A stretch of DNA of 64,000 nucleotides, taken from the NCBI GenBank assembly GCA_963580455.1, contig OY756965.1, forward strand, positions 20,992,902-21,056,901, given 5' to 3'. Origin of the DNA: Euonymus europaeus (Eukaryota; Streptophyta; Magnoliopsida; Celastrales; Celastraceae). Shown here one piece after another: positions 19,979-31,800 of this stretch. Position numbers and translations under genes: made by a program. Below the pieces are notes generated by a model, which saw only the letters and a program-made list of their open reading frames with translations, searched no databases and had not been told where the DNA came from. Position 1 is the first letter of the stretch, and each line of letters opens with the position of its first letter.

Positions 19979-22860
19979 ATGGAGAGCTCATTTGGAGTGA
20001 GAAAGGGTGCATGGACTGTAGAAGAAGACAACCTCCTGAGGAGATGCATTGAAAGCTATGGTGAAGGAAGATGGCATCAAGTCCCTCTAAGAGCAGGTTC
20101 GATCCGTCCGCGCTATGCTTACCGTTATCACGTCCGTTTGATAGTTTATGTATAGTTATCAATTTATGTTGTCAGAGTGTATAATTCTCATCTGATAGTT
20201 TGAGAGGCATACCACATCACATTACACCGCACTTCCATTTTCTTTATTCGACTTATTCTTCATCCCATTAGATTAGATGAGAATTGTAAATCCTGAGCAG
20301 AGTTCCCTCGTCCCATATGAAACGGTTGAATTGTATGTGCGTGATACTGATTTCTTGCTTGAATTTGGAATTGGCAGGGTTGAATAGATGCAGGAAAAGC
20401 TGTAGATTGAGGTGGTTGAACTACCTGAAGCCGAATATCAAGAGAGGAGAGTTCTCGGTCGATGAGATTGATCTCATTCTGAGACTTCATAAGCTTCTTG
20501 GTAACAGGCAAGTCAATAATACTGAGTGCAAGGTTCCATGAATAACATAATCACCTCATTTTATTACAAAAACAGTGAAACATTAACCACGTACGTGATA
20601 ATCAATGGGCATGCGGCAGGCGTAGGTTATGTTATGATAGACACACACATATACCATTTACATGAAGTCATGAAAAAGTCCCTTGTGAGTTAATGCATTA
20701 GTTTTTGTCCAATTAGGGCAAAATTAAGTACTCATCCCGTTCCTAAATAACTTTCAGTTAAGATTTTTGTACAATAATTAAGAAAGCTATTAAATAGCCT
20801 TAATATTAGTCAAAGATAAATGCATTGGATTGAAATATTCTTATTAAAAAGATGAAAAATTAATGTGTGCAGTTATTAAACTCTTAATGAAAAACAAGAA
20901 TAAGGGTACAATTGGGGAAAAAATATTAATTATGCTTTGAATTTATAGAATGACAGATATTTTGGAACAAAAACAAATTTCTAAAACGACAATTATTTAG
21001 TGACGAATGAAGTATATATTTTTGTTTGTACCCTCTAAGTTTTTTTGACGGATTCATCTTTTGGGTGATAGTTATGACTCTAGCCGAATATTTTATGGTT
21101 ATTTGATCAAGGGCGGACCAAGACATATGGTATGGGGTCCATTGACCCCACTAATTTTTTATATAAATATATAATAAAATTTATTTTGGATCTCACGTAA
21201 TTTTTATCATTCTTAATGCTTAATGTTTAGTTGCGTACCTGGGTTAGGATTTTTCTTAAAACCTCAAAGTGGTTTAGCTGCCTATTTTGGCCCAAATATA
21301 TATATATATATATATGTGGGTAAGAATCCAAGGCTACATGATTTTTATGATAGACATGGTTAGATTATTGACACAAAATGATATGAGAGTTACTCTAGTT
21401 ACAATCACTCTAACCCCACGTTTGGTTGAAAGAAGGGAATGAGTTTAAGATTAGTTAAGCATGAGCTTATTGGTCTGTTTTTTTTACAAAAAAAAAGAAA
21501 AAAAAACATGAGCTTATTGAGAAGGGGTGAATGAGTTTAAAGAAAAAAATTTGTATGTTTGGTTAATGTGAGAATGAAGATGAGTTTTGGTTTGAATGGA
21601 TTGTAATGTAAATAAAAATATTGTATTACATTTTTTCTAATAAATTCATAATTTTATGTGATTTTAATTAAATGATAAAATTGTCATTTTAAAAAAAAAG
21701 ATATTTTCCAAACAAGAGAATGAGCTTTACCCTTGTTTCACCCTCTATTTTCTCCAACCAAATGTGTGGTAAACACCGCACAATTTACTAAGTTCATCAA
21801 AATAGACATTAAATAAGGACTCCTTCAAATTTGGTTTCCTTATGCGAATGCTGATTTGCACACATTTTTCTTATTTTTTGAGCCTTAAAAAATAAAAGTG
21901 ATGAGTAAAGTGACTTTTATTTTTCTTGGATCAATCATAATTTTTTCATAAACAATCCTTAAAAAAATCAGGGGCAGCGTATAAACTTTTTATCCTCACT
22001 CTATAAACCCGACCTCATAAGTTGACTAGGTTGGGTCTGCCCCTGCCTTTGATCTTTGGAGAGTTGTTTGCTACTCTGCTTGCCCTGTAGGTCATCTGTA
22101 TCTTTTTTTAAAAATTGTTGCTATTAAGTACATAGAATATATGATTGTTAAGATGGTAGATAGTCACTTAGCCTGGCTGCTGGGTTGTCCTTCTGGCTTC
22201 GGTTTCTTCTAGCCCTTTTGGTGTTCTCTGCTGTTTATTGTTGGTGGATAGGGGCCTGTTTTGGTATCGCAGTAGTTGTAGTAGTGATGTTGTCTCTGCA
22301 GGTGGTCTATAATTGCAGGGAGAATCCCCGGAAGAACAGCTAATGATATCAAGAACTACTGGAACACCAAACTGCACAAGAAGGTTTGCGAGGAGCAGAC
22401 AAAAGCAACGGTGCGGCAGCATGGTAATATTATTGATCAATCGAAAACTAAGGTCATAAGACCTCGCCCTCGGACCTTCTCCAAGAACTACTCTTCATCA
22501 TCTCTCGTCATCACCATTCCCACTACAACTGATAACAATCTGAAGGCTCCAAAAAGCATGGAACACAATGACATATGTGGTACCGACAGTACGAGAGCAG
22601 CAGTGGCAGAAGCATCCGTGGAGGTGCATGAACCAAATAATTTATTAAACAGTACTGAGTATGATCATTTCACAAACTTGTGGGATGAAAAGAAAGTGAT
22701 GGAGTTGGGGGACAATTTCATGAGTGACTTGTCTTTCGATGTGGACTTTTGGGATTTTTTTGCTACAGACCAAGCTGCTCCTGAAGCAATCATACGTGAA
22801 GCTTCCCCATTGATAAGTTTTTGTCCCATCAATTGCCCTACTTCAGACAATGAAATTTAA
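19979..22860 (+). CDS. R2R3-MYB, anthocyanin-activator type (subgroup 6), copy B
   Basis: Three exons, 19979-20096, 20378-20507 and 22302-22860 (118, 130 and 559 bp), 268 aa. Exon 1 is identical to copy A at the DNA level. R2/R3 Trp, the bHLH-binding motif (D71 to R90), ANDI and RPRPRTF are all kept. Differences in the DNA-binding part are few (S58P, K62R, L86I). The C-terminus runs 29 residues further than copy A and ends CPTSDNEI. Intron 2 starts with GC (CAG|GCAAGTC at 20508) where copy A has GT; CAG|GCAAGT fits the known GC-AG intron consensus, so splicing is probably kept but may be weaker. Intron 2 is 1.8 kb and holds a nested pair of transposons. The role is as for copy A: activator of anthocyanin genes in a MYB-bHLH-WD40 complex. 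Confidence 0.92.
21110..22047. mobile_element. hAT-like element in MYB-B intron 2
   Basis: TTTGATCA (21102-21109) and TTTGATCT (22048-22055) flank a 938-bp segment, an 8-bp duplication with one mismatch. The ends are short inverted repeats: left AGGGCGGACCAAG; right, reverse strand, AGGGGCAGACCCAAC. MYB-A intron 2 has the empty site (CCTTTGATCACGTCCG at about 15121). The 8-bp duplication and short TIRs suggest the hAT superfamily. No transposase is present and a Tourist-like MITE is nested inside. Confidence 0.7.
21414..21769. mobile_element. Tourist-like (PIF/Harbinger) MITE, nested in the hAT-like element
   Basis: 356 bp, flanked by TAA on both sides (21411-21413 and 21770-21772). The ends are CCCCACGTTTGGTTG and, on the reverse strand, CCACACATTTGGTTGG. 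TAA target duplication and a GTTTGG-type TIR are characteristic of Tourist MITEs mobilised by PIF/Harbinger transposases. The TIR resembles but is not the same as that of the 2141-7573 element. Confidence 0.8.
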
Positions 22861-24164
22861 TGTTTGATATGTGACACCCTGAATAATTCTCTTTCTATAT
22901 ATATATACGTATCAAATTTCAAATACAATGCAATTTTATGAACACATATATTTTTGTGGACATGACAATGCTGCGCTCCCGAGGGTGACACCACGAACAC
23001 GCCAGACTAAAATCTTTCATACCTGAATTTCTAAACAATTATTATAACACTTTTATATTTCAATATAAAATCAAATTTAATTAATTAGAAGCTTAACCTC
23101 CACAGTGTACCAGAGTTTGACAATTTTATTCGAAAACATCAAATTCGAGAAATAATTAAAAACAACTAAGTTAAGCTTTACTAAACATTAATTTGACTTC
23201 AATCCAATATCTCCCATCTCATGCATGCACCCCAATGCTCAAGCCTCATCGTCTGAATGAAAATAATTAAAATAAAAATGAGCTACAAGCCCGTAAAGTA
23301 GTTAAACCAAACTCTAATAAACAACGTGCAACTTTGAACTACGCTTTACACGGCTTACAACAATCCTTGTAACCAATACGTCAATTTTATGATAATTTTA
23401 TCTGTTTATTCGCTGAAAATACAGGGATATGTGAGTCAAACTCATGGCTATTCAGAAAGCACAAGAGTTATCGGTCTTTTCTCCTCCGTTAGCTGAAGCT
23501 CACATTATATATACTAGAAACGGACTCTGCAAACGCATGCAAATGGGCAAGTAAATTAAAGAAGGTGATCATATCCCTTGGATACTAAACCGTATACATA
23601 ATGCAATATGGTTAGAAAAATCTAGACTCAAGACATTAATTAGAACTTAGAAGTAGTCAATATAAGGAGAGAAAGTAATGGCTTTAAAAGGAGAGAGTAA
23701 TGACTTAGCAGACATAGCCAAGGCATACAAAAAAATGCAGACGTATTTCCGAAGCTTAAGTCTGCATGATAAAGGTCAGAGTCAAAAGTACTAAAGCATT
23801 GACACACTGCATATTCATTTCCATTTAACAGTTTCTAGCTAAAAAGGAAACTTTAAGAACCAAGCATAAAATATTTCTCAAGACTCCCATCAAATTAGAA
23901 AAATACATGGCCAAGATACTACTAAAATGTCATAAGTTAATGCATAATAGGATACCAATTTCCACACAACAATCTCTAAGTCATAAACAGAACACATATC
24001 CGTTCCCTTCTAATCCAAAAAAAATACTAGAACTAATTGCGAAATGATGCAGCGCAACGTGTTGGAAAGATTGTCTCTACTCTAACCCTTTTGATTATCG
24101 TCTCTCAATTTTCAATCAATAACATAAACTGTCTTATTTGTATAGCATTTACAACTCTTAAATA
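22861..24164. other. Intergenic stretch behind MYB-B
   Basis: The first 80 bp match the region behind MYB-A. Beyond about 22950 I recognise no gene. GACAATGCTGCGCTCCCGAGGG-type sequence at 22965-23005, with AT-rich sequence following, could be part of a decayed retroelement, but no paired repeat is visible here. Confidence 0.4.
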
Positions 24165-24246
24165 ATACCAAAGTCGAGTGGTCAAAAGCGACAGACTGTA
24201 AATCTGTTGAAGTTTTTCTACGTAGGTTCGAATCTTGCCTCTCCGG
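24165..24246 (+). pseudogene. trnY: Mitochondrial-type tRNA-Tyr (GUA) copy (nuclear insertion)
   Basis: The D arm starts at GTCGAGTGGTCAAAAGCGAC (24173), the anticodon loop is CAGACTGTAAATCTG with GTA at 24198-24200, a long variable arm follows, and the T loop is GGTTCGAATC (24226-24235). A long variable arm is not expected in a nuclear plant tRNA-Tyr but fits the organellar type; by memory the body matches the plant mitochondrial trnY closely. The 5' acceptor strand no longer pairs with the 3' side (CCTCTCC), and CTCTCCCA recurs just downstream. Most likely a piece of mitochondrial DNA moved to the nucleus and decayed. Confidence 0.75.
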
Positions 24247-24601
24247 CTCTCCCACTTGTTTGTTGTAGGCTTCACAGAAAAGAGAGAGGAGGCATTCGTC
24301 AGAGTAGGAATTGGCTCACGGAGCGAAGTTTTTTTTTTCTTTCCATGCCATGACAAACAACTAGATCTATACATTAATTCTCCATCTATATCAAATCCCA
24401 ACAAGAAGCGTTGCTTCTGTTTCTCGGTCCGTTTCACTTCATCCCTGCGATCAGCTCAATCCGCCGACCTCAACAATTGCGAAAATGACCACCAAGTTTC
24501 CTTGTTTCCCAATTTTCCCATTCCTCTCATATTCCTCCAAACAAGTACGAGCAATCCACATCGATCACGAAAATGCTACAAGGAAAGGAACAATCAGCAT
24601 T

Positions 24602-24770
24602 CAGTAGTATTACATAATGAACCATGGAGTGTCATTCTCACACTCCAGCTAGGAAAAGGACAATAAACTATCACCAGGTTAAGGATTTATTTATTTATTT
24701 ATTTATTTTGATATCCAGTAATATTCCCTTTTCTAGTTTTCCTCGTGGTGGTCTAGATGTCATGAATTCT
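24602..24770 (+). repeat. Duplicate of 10769-10925
   Basis: This is the second copy of the block around TCAGTAGTATTACATAATG, CTCCAGCTAGGAAAAGG and CTATCACCAGGTTAA; its centre is (TTTA)n instead of T-rich. It marks the far end of array unit 3. Confidence 0.8.
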
Positions 24771-24839
24771 TGAGCTAATAACATATTCATACTCTTCTAT
24801 TCTATTATCTTTTGGAACAAGACTTCTCCACATAGTTTA

Positions 24840-25165
24840 TTGCACGTGAGACACGGATCAAAGTGTCCAGAGAAAGAATTTCTGTCGAGCAAGGAGTCCT
24901 TTTCCAGGATAACAAGTAATCCTCCACTTGGGCTCTCAACTTCAGCTTTCTTTGATCAAATTGATCAATCGCCGGCCAAGAAGAGTCAGCTAAGAGCCTA
25001 AGAATACAACCGCTTTGTAGTCAATCGTTTTAGAATCGAAACCAAACTCAAAGTTGAGCACGGACGTTCTGGCAGCGCCAGGTGAAGTCAGGACAAACAA
25101 AGAGGGCTTGAGGTTTATCGTTCTATAGGGCAATCCCTTCCCCACCTCCATCTAAGCATGCATTT
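24840..25165. other. Segment with raised GC content, possibly organelle-derived
   Basis: About 325 bp between AT-rich neighbours is clearly richer in G and C and has no homopolymer runs, from CACGTGAGACACGGATC to CCCTTCCCCACCTCC. No ORF or tRNA is visible. Together with the tRNA-Tyr copy 0.6 kb upstream it may be mitochondrial sequence, but I cannot align it. Confidence 0.35.
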
Positions 25166-25786
25166 TAAGGCCATTATAAGCACCCAAGAAAAATGGATAA
25201 CATGCAAAAGTTCAAGATCTTATTCAAATGAATAACATGCATCTTCCTGAAATTAGATTTAGGAAATAACTTGTTCTTATCATTTTAGTTTCATTGGAAT
25301 ATATTTATCTACGTTTTATCAAATGTTGTTTTTTCATCTCTTTTTGATGGGTACACTTATGTCCTCTCATTATGAGAACAATTGCAATGAGAGATTTTTA
25401 AAGGAGAATGAATAATGTATATGAATATGTGCTTTTGATGATGTGATTGTATATAAATGTGTGTTTTGATGATGTTGATGTGTATATAGTTTTATTTTTT
25501 ATAAAAAAATGGGGACCCAATATTAATTTTTGTGTAATTTTGTTGAAAAATAAATGGTGAAATATAAGAGAAGATGTTTTGTTAATGAAAAATAAGGAAA
25601 GTACATAGAGATTTGTGTTTTGATAATTTAATTATAATAAAAAACGTATTTTAATAGTATGAATAAATAAGTAATTTAAATTTTTATATAATATAAATAA
25701 AGAGTCAAAATTGATTTTAAGGAGAATGAAAAATTTTGCTGATTGCAAATTCCCTGATCTTAGAGAAGGGCTTCTTTTTCCCCCTA

Positions 25787-26153
25787 TCAAATAAAATTAT
25801 AACTTAAAAAAAAGCACCCAAGAAAAATGGGTCGCGCAAAAGGTTTCCGGCGAATGCCGATGCTCTCTGTGATTGTAATCATCTCGTGGCCATCATCAGT
25901 GACAGTTGAAGATACAAAGAAGAAACAATCCCCAACAGGAACATGGAGCTTCACACAGACAATGACATTCTGGAGTTTGGTTTTGATTTGCAATATACAT
26001 TGCTTGTTGACAAAATCTGGGTTTTTCAAAAGATTACGCAGAGCCTTGCATACACACCTGAATCGCATCAATGATTTTACTAGAAAATGGAAGCCAAACG
26101 AGTATCTCCATGACCAAATCCTCTGGGATATCTCTGATCAACATGGCCGCCAT
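25787..26153 (-). pseudogene. F-box protein gene fragment with a frameshift
   Basis: From the ATG at 26153 (minus strand) the protein starts MLIRDIPEDLVMEILVWLPFSSK after MAA, a standard F-box. The frame is then lost: an extra A in the AAAA run at about 26085-26088 shifts it, and removing it in thought would continue into SLMRFRCVCKALRNLL in the next frame, which runs on to 25787. The second part ends after about 90 residues, far short of the roughly 350-400 aa of F-box proteins with an associated domain. F-box proteins recruit targets to SCF ubiquitin ligases; this copy is probably dead. It lies divergently to PTST1. Confidence 0.8.
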
Positions 26154-26859
26154 GGAAGCTACTAGTGGTGATGAAACTCGGAATAGTTGAGAGACAAAAA
26201 TACCCTTTGTGTAAAATAAATTTTTAAATAAAACTCCACCACATTCGAATGACGTCGCCTTTCTTTGTCGTGTCGGATGCACTTGCACTTGCCTGTCAAT
26301 CTGTGCACAAATATGCCACGAAAACGCAGAAACCAGATTCACGCTCTGCACGGCTAACTTTCCCCGACTCCACACGGTTTAAATTGGTGAGTTCTTAAAC
26401 CAAATTTCAGTTCTTTATAGTGTTCTAATTATTTTTGTTAAACATAAATGTTTGGGTTTATGAAGAAACCCATTTTGATGAGGATCAGACTGTTGAAGTG
26501 CGTTCTTGCATCGTGGTTGCATTGAATGTGTTTGAGAAAATGATTCATGGTTAGAGTAGGAATATGAGCTTTCGATTCAAGATTCTAGCCTGAGAGACTC
26601 TTTTTTTTTTGTTTAATAGGTCATGGTATATAACTATGTGAGCCGTATATGATAAACGCAATTGTTTGAATCAGTTAAAATAATTTTATAAGTGGCATTG
26701 ATATGCTTTCTTAAGTACAAAAACATTTTTCAATTCCCCAAGCAATTTGATAATTTAGAAGTCTATGGAACTGCTAATCAAGGCTTTAACTTGAATCTCT
26801 ATAGTTGATGAGTTTGTTAGTTGTCTTTCCATCTTACCATAGCCTGTTCTTTTTTTTGT

Positions 26860-27059
26860 AAAATATGAGAATGTCTACACTTAGTATAGACAGAAGGAAA
26901 AAATACCTCCTTTGGCATGGAAGTAATGTGGGGGATTTTAGAGAAAAGAGGAGTCTTGATGTCGGACTATCCCACATCATTAAAGCTGGAGTCCCAAGTC
27001 TAGCTTATAAGGGCGGGCAATCCTCTATCTATCAACCACGGTTTTCAGTTATGAGTTAG
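26860..27059. other. LTR-like relic next to the LINE
   Basis: TGTCGGACTATCCCACATCA, then AAGCTGGAGTCCCAAGTC and CTTATAAGGGCGGGCAATCC resemble the start of short plant LTRs (TG, a CCCACATC block, a TATAA-like box). No second LTR or target duplication is visible. Confidence 0.35.
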
Positions 27060-28166
27060 GCCCAAACTTTTGACATTGGGACTGTCCCAGGCCCACAAAA
27101 CCCTCTTGGGCATGTAGGGCTGTGTTGCATCAAGTCTTGATTAGTTAAATTACTATGATCAATGATATGTTTGAGGGAGTTGTAGGTAGTATTTGGACTC
27201 ATCGAGAAGTTATAGGGCAATTTCACATCACAATAGGTTTGCACCAAGGGCCAAGCACTAAGCATGTTCCTATTTGTTTAGTGATGGATGTACTCACACG
27301 ACATATCTAAGGTAAGGTTCATTGGTGTATGTTGTTTGCAGATGATATAGTTCTAGTGAATGAGATAATGTAAAGAGTTAACTCAAAACTCGATATGTGG
27401 AGGCAAGTCGTAGAGTTTAAAGAATTTAAATTAAGTAGGACTAAAATAGAATATATGAAATATAATTCTAGTAAGTGCGCACAATGGAACGAACAAACGA
27501 TTGAATTAGATGGGAGAGAAGTAACAATAAGTAAGATTTTTTAATATTTTGGCTCAATTTTCCAAGATGGTGGAGACAATAGTGAAGATGTAGCTAATAG
27601 GATTAAAAACGAGTGGATGAAGTGGATGAGTGCATCTGGGATTTATGCGAGCAGAGGATTCTTTTAAGGTTGAAGGAAAAATTCGATAGGTCCGTTATAC
27701 AACCCACGATGATGTATGATTCTGATTGTTGGGCTAATAAGAGACAATGTATCCAAAAATGATTGTAGCAAAAAAGTGAATGCTTCATTGGATACGTGGC
27801 AACACGAGGAATAGAAGAAATATGGGATAAGAAATGAGATTATTAGATCTAAGGTAAGTATATCACCAATTGAAGATAAGTTGCAAGAAAACTGTTTAAG
27901 ATTATACGGGCATGTACAACATAGAGATAGTAGTGCAGCGATGAGGATTATCAAAAGAATTTGTATAGAAGGGAGTAGGAAGCAAAGATGAAGGCGTAAA
28001 AAGACATGACTTGAACTAGTAAGAAAGGATTTGGATTGAATATGAGTTCATGAAAGTACAATCTTATATGAATGATGGAAATGAATACACGTTAGTGAAT
28101 TTTCTCATAGACTCATTTAGCCAATACCAAAATTTTGGGATAAAGGCTCGGATGATGGCGATGAGA
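27060..28166 (+). mobile_element. Decayed RTE-type LINE (reverse transcriptase 3' half)
   Basis: The fragments in several frames give GLHQGPSTKHVPICLVMDVLT, then CMLFADDIVLVNE (catalytic ADD at about 27340), KLDMWRQVVEFKEFKLSRTK and EYMKYNSSK, then a YFGSIFQDGGDNSEDVANRI block, KWMSASGIYASR, a Leu-rich GHVQHRDSS part and a basic LELVRKDLD end. The order and motifs are those of plant RTE LINEs. Frameshifts and stops are frequent, and the 5' part is missing. The 3' end reads CCAAAATTTTGGGATAAAGG followed by GATGATGG, a trinucleotide-type tail usual for RTE. It lies upstream of PTST1 exon 1. Confidence 0.85.
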
Positions 28167-28833
28167 ATGTCTGCATAATCTTTCGTTGATGTATGTCACA
28201 CATCCCACATTGCATGGGAGGGGCCTAGCAAATCGCTATATAATTGACACCCTTGCCCTCCATTGGTAGGTCCTTTTATTAGAGGTATATAAGGTTGTTA
28301 TGATGTTTGTAACTATTGATCAAATAAATGCCATCAAAAAGTAGTAGGCTTTCATAAAGGATATTTCTCTTCTAACGGTTTTTTTTCCTAACATGATAAT
28401 TAGTTTTGTGTGTGTTTTGAGTTTGCTTCTTATACAGATTCTACTTTAGTTAAGATATTTATCTAGTCTCGATTTATGTTCAAGTATATGTTATTTTGTT
28501 GATAAACATTAATTCTGTCTGTATTTGGAAATGGAGCTTGTGCCTACCTTTCAATCAATTAAGCTCATGTACACTTCTTTTTTGAAAAGAGGCAAAATGT
28601 GTTAACTTGATTATGGCTAGTATGATATTAGTTCGTGCTTGGGTTGGTTCTATGAATCAAGAAGTAAGTTTGTTTTCCAGTGCCTATCAGTCACAGAGAG
28701 TGATCCTCTTTGTCAGATATCCAGGTTTTCTTCTGACCTCTTATGCATTGTCAATATTTAGGGCTGCTCTACTTGACTAAGACTTTCTATTCAGCGTGTG
28801 ACATCCATATCTTGCAAAAAGGGTTTCTTCAAC

Positions 28834-31800
28834 ATGGAGATAGGCATTACAAGGTGAGAATTATTGATGATCAGTTACATAGTGCCTATGTGTATCTAAG
28901 CTTGTATTTTGTCAATTACTCGCTTGTCACTAATTTTGCTCATTAGAAAAGCAATTTTAATTCACTTACTGGTGTTAAAGTTGTTATTACCAATGAACAG
29001 TCAAGTAAATTACTAATTACAATGCCCCTCCTTATTTCTCCCCTTCCCTCTTTTTTCTCCTTAAATATTCTTCATTGCTTTTAGCATCTGAATAGGTACT
29101 TTCTCATGACCTTCTCACCCTTTTTTCGTGTTTTGGACATGTTAGGTGTTGTCTTGACAAAAAAGTTCCAGGGTTTTCATGGAATTCACAAATCTTGGAT
29201 TGGACGGATATTCATAAACTTTCCTTTACAGTTAGTGCCCAAAATTTCCGGACTAGCTATCCACAGCTTACTCATTTGCGCCTTATTTCAACCGGGAAGG
29301 ATAGACCGAGCCACATGTTCCCAGTGACATACTCCTTGCCTATTGATAAGGAGCAATCTCCATGGCTGCATTCAGAAGATTATTCGGATGATGATGCATC
29401 TAATTCTAAGGACTCGCAGGCAGAGCTTCTTGCTCAACCATTGAGCAGTGATGAGGTGAATTAAAATTGGGTTCTTATAGTTTTCCCATTGCATGCTAGA
29501 TAGAAAATGCGTGGTCTCTATCATCTTCGTTTTTCAACTATTGCAAATCTGTAGCACCTCTGCTCTGTAGTCAGTGAACAAACTTCTGGTATTTTGTGTC
29601 ATTGACTTTGTTTCCTTTTGTTGTTATTAATTAATAATCCTTTTCTTCTTTTTAATTTTTCCTGACATGGGATATGGGGCATATGATTCTAAGTTCTTAA
29701 GTCATTCTGAAAACAAAATTTTATATTTCTGTCTAAGAATCATATATTTATAATTTAAATCTGGTCACCCTCAACATTTTTGTTAGATGTTTTAACTTTT
29801 AAGCACTTGTTACCAGTTACGTTTCTGGAGTTCAAAGTCATGTATTGGTTTTTAAAGAGGGTCAGTAGCTTGCTTAAAGATATTTTATCGCCAAGAGAAA
29901 CAACGTGGGAAAAAAGGGATCCATTTGTTGATTCCATCATTTAGCACCATATTTTATTTCTAAGGTAGGAGATACATAGCTTAGATTGAGGATGACATAT
30001 TGTTATGTTTATTCATAAAGGACTGAAAGATTTTTGGGGAAGAAGAAGGTGTAGAGAAAGTAATTGTGTTTGGACTTCAGAGATGAATAAATGTCTCGAC
30101 TGTTTTCTTCTGCCACATTGCAGTAATGGTGACCTTTAGACAAGAATTGTAACCTTTTTTCTGGAATTGAAGATGATATATTAATTATGTGAATGATTGA
30201 TTAAGTGGGCTTTCTTTTCTACTGTTAAAATAAGATTATTTACCATCATCAAGGTTGTTTTGATGGCATGCATGCTCATTCTCCTTTGGCTTGTTCAAGT
30301 TACCATGCTCATGCCAAAGGCGTGAGACTTTACCTCTCAAAAATTCAAGTAGGACTGCATAAATACGTGTAGAATATTTTTTTTATTGTTTCCTTTTATA
30401 GACTATTATTTAAGTTTTTCTTTTTTGTAAAGTGCATCCCATCTTATTCTTCTGTTTATCTGGCCCTTACTTTCATTCTTTATTTCTTTTTGATTTATCA
30501 TCTTTAACCTTGTTGTTTGACAAATTGATCATTAATCTTTGTTTTCTCTTCCCTGCACAAGAAACGAAAGGAAAATGGTTCCACAAATTATTCTTGTAGC
30601 CAGAACTATATGTACTGCATGCATGTGAGCAATTTTTATCACTTGCTAGGTGTAACAAAAATTTTTTTGAACTAGTTGTGCTCTTGTTGTCAGCCAGAAT
30701 TAATGTGATTAATTGCATGTGGTATTGTTGGGTTTTTTGTGGGGGTGGGGAGATGATAGTTACTTTACATGTGTCATAGTTAGCTCAAGTACTTTATTCT
30801 CCTTAAGGAGCCGATAAGCATGGATTAAATGCGACTACCTGGAGGTGCTGTTATATGCATTTTTGGCCCTTGTTTTTTCGCTCATTTATAGTACTTCCTC
30901 TTAGAGTTATGTTTTGGTTGACCGCTCTGCTTACCTAACTAATGATTATTCACTGAATGCTCATACCTAGCTATTTTGATGCTGTGACCTGAGATAAACT
31001 ATGACTGCCAAACAATGCGGCAGCATTAACTGTCAGATTATTCTAATTATATCAGATAAATCGTTGTCGGTGCAAGAATAAATTCCTGGATAAATTTTGT
31101 GCGTATTTTCATCAGCATTGGCACTTGCTGTATGTCCCAATTGTTTGACAGTTAAAGACACTGCTGGCTGATTCTGAAAGAGTGAGGTTGGTAAGAAAAT
31201 TAAGTGAAGCCAATCAGCAGAATCGTTTTCTCAAACGCCAGGTTTGTATGCATTGGCATTTAGTTATTGTTTTGATTTCTTTTCCTTCATAAAAACTGGT
31301 AGTGTTGTACTATCAATATCATTTATTGTATAATTTCTTACCAACCTTGATATCGTTTAACTGTTTTCGTCAGGACACGTGCATCCTAAAAGAAATATTA
31401 TATGATTATTGCCTTGTAATTTTTTTCTAAGTAAATTTTCCATTAAGTTGGCTCTATCAATGATGTGTACTTGTCTTAGCGATGTTGCAATGGCTAAAGT
31501 ATATTTAATTATAGTCGGTGGCCGAGTAAAAAAAAAATCTTTATAAAAAATCTATGTTTATGTAATTTTGTATTTTTATTTTAGAGTGAGTACTCAAGCA
31601 AAAGCCCCCTCAAAAGTAAAAAACTAAACTCATTCCACATAAATTTAGTGATAAAATTTTAATTCCTAAACCCAAATATTTGTTCATTTCCGTTTAGTTT
31701 TCAATAAATAGTCCTAAAAAAATTTCGCCGTCAACCTTTAAGCTCTCTCTTATAAATTTTTTACTCTACCACTAATCAATTCCCCGCCCCTGCCAAAAAA

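Noticed and set aside
24484..24545. Possible first exon (ATGACCACCAAG with a GT after 20 codons) near the tRNA copy
   Set aside because: No following exon is recognisable before the repeat block at 24602.
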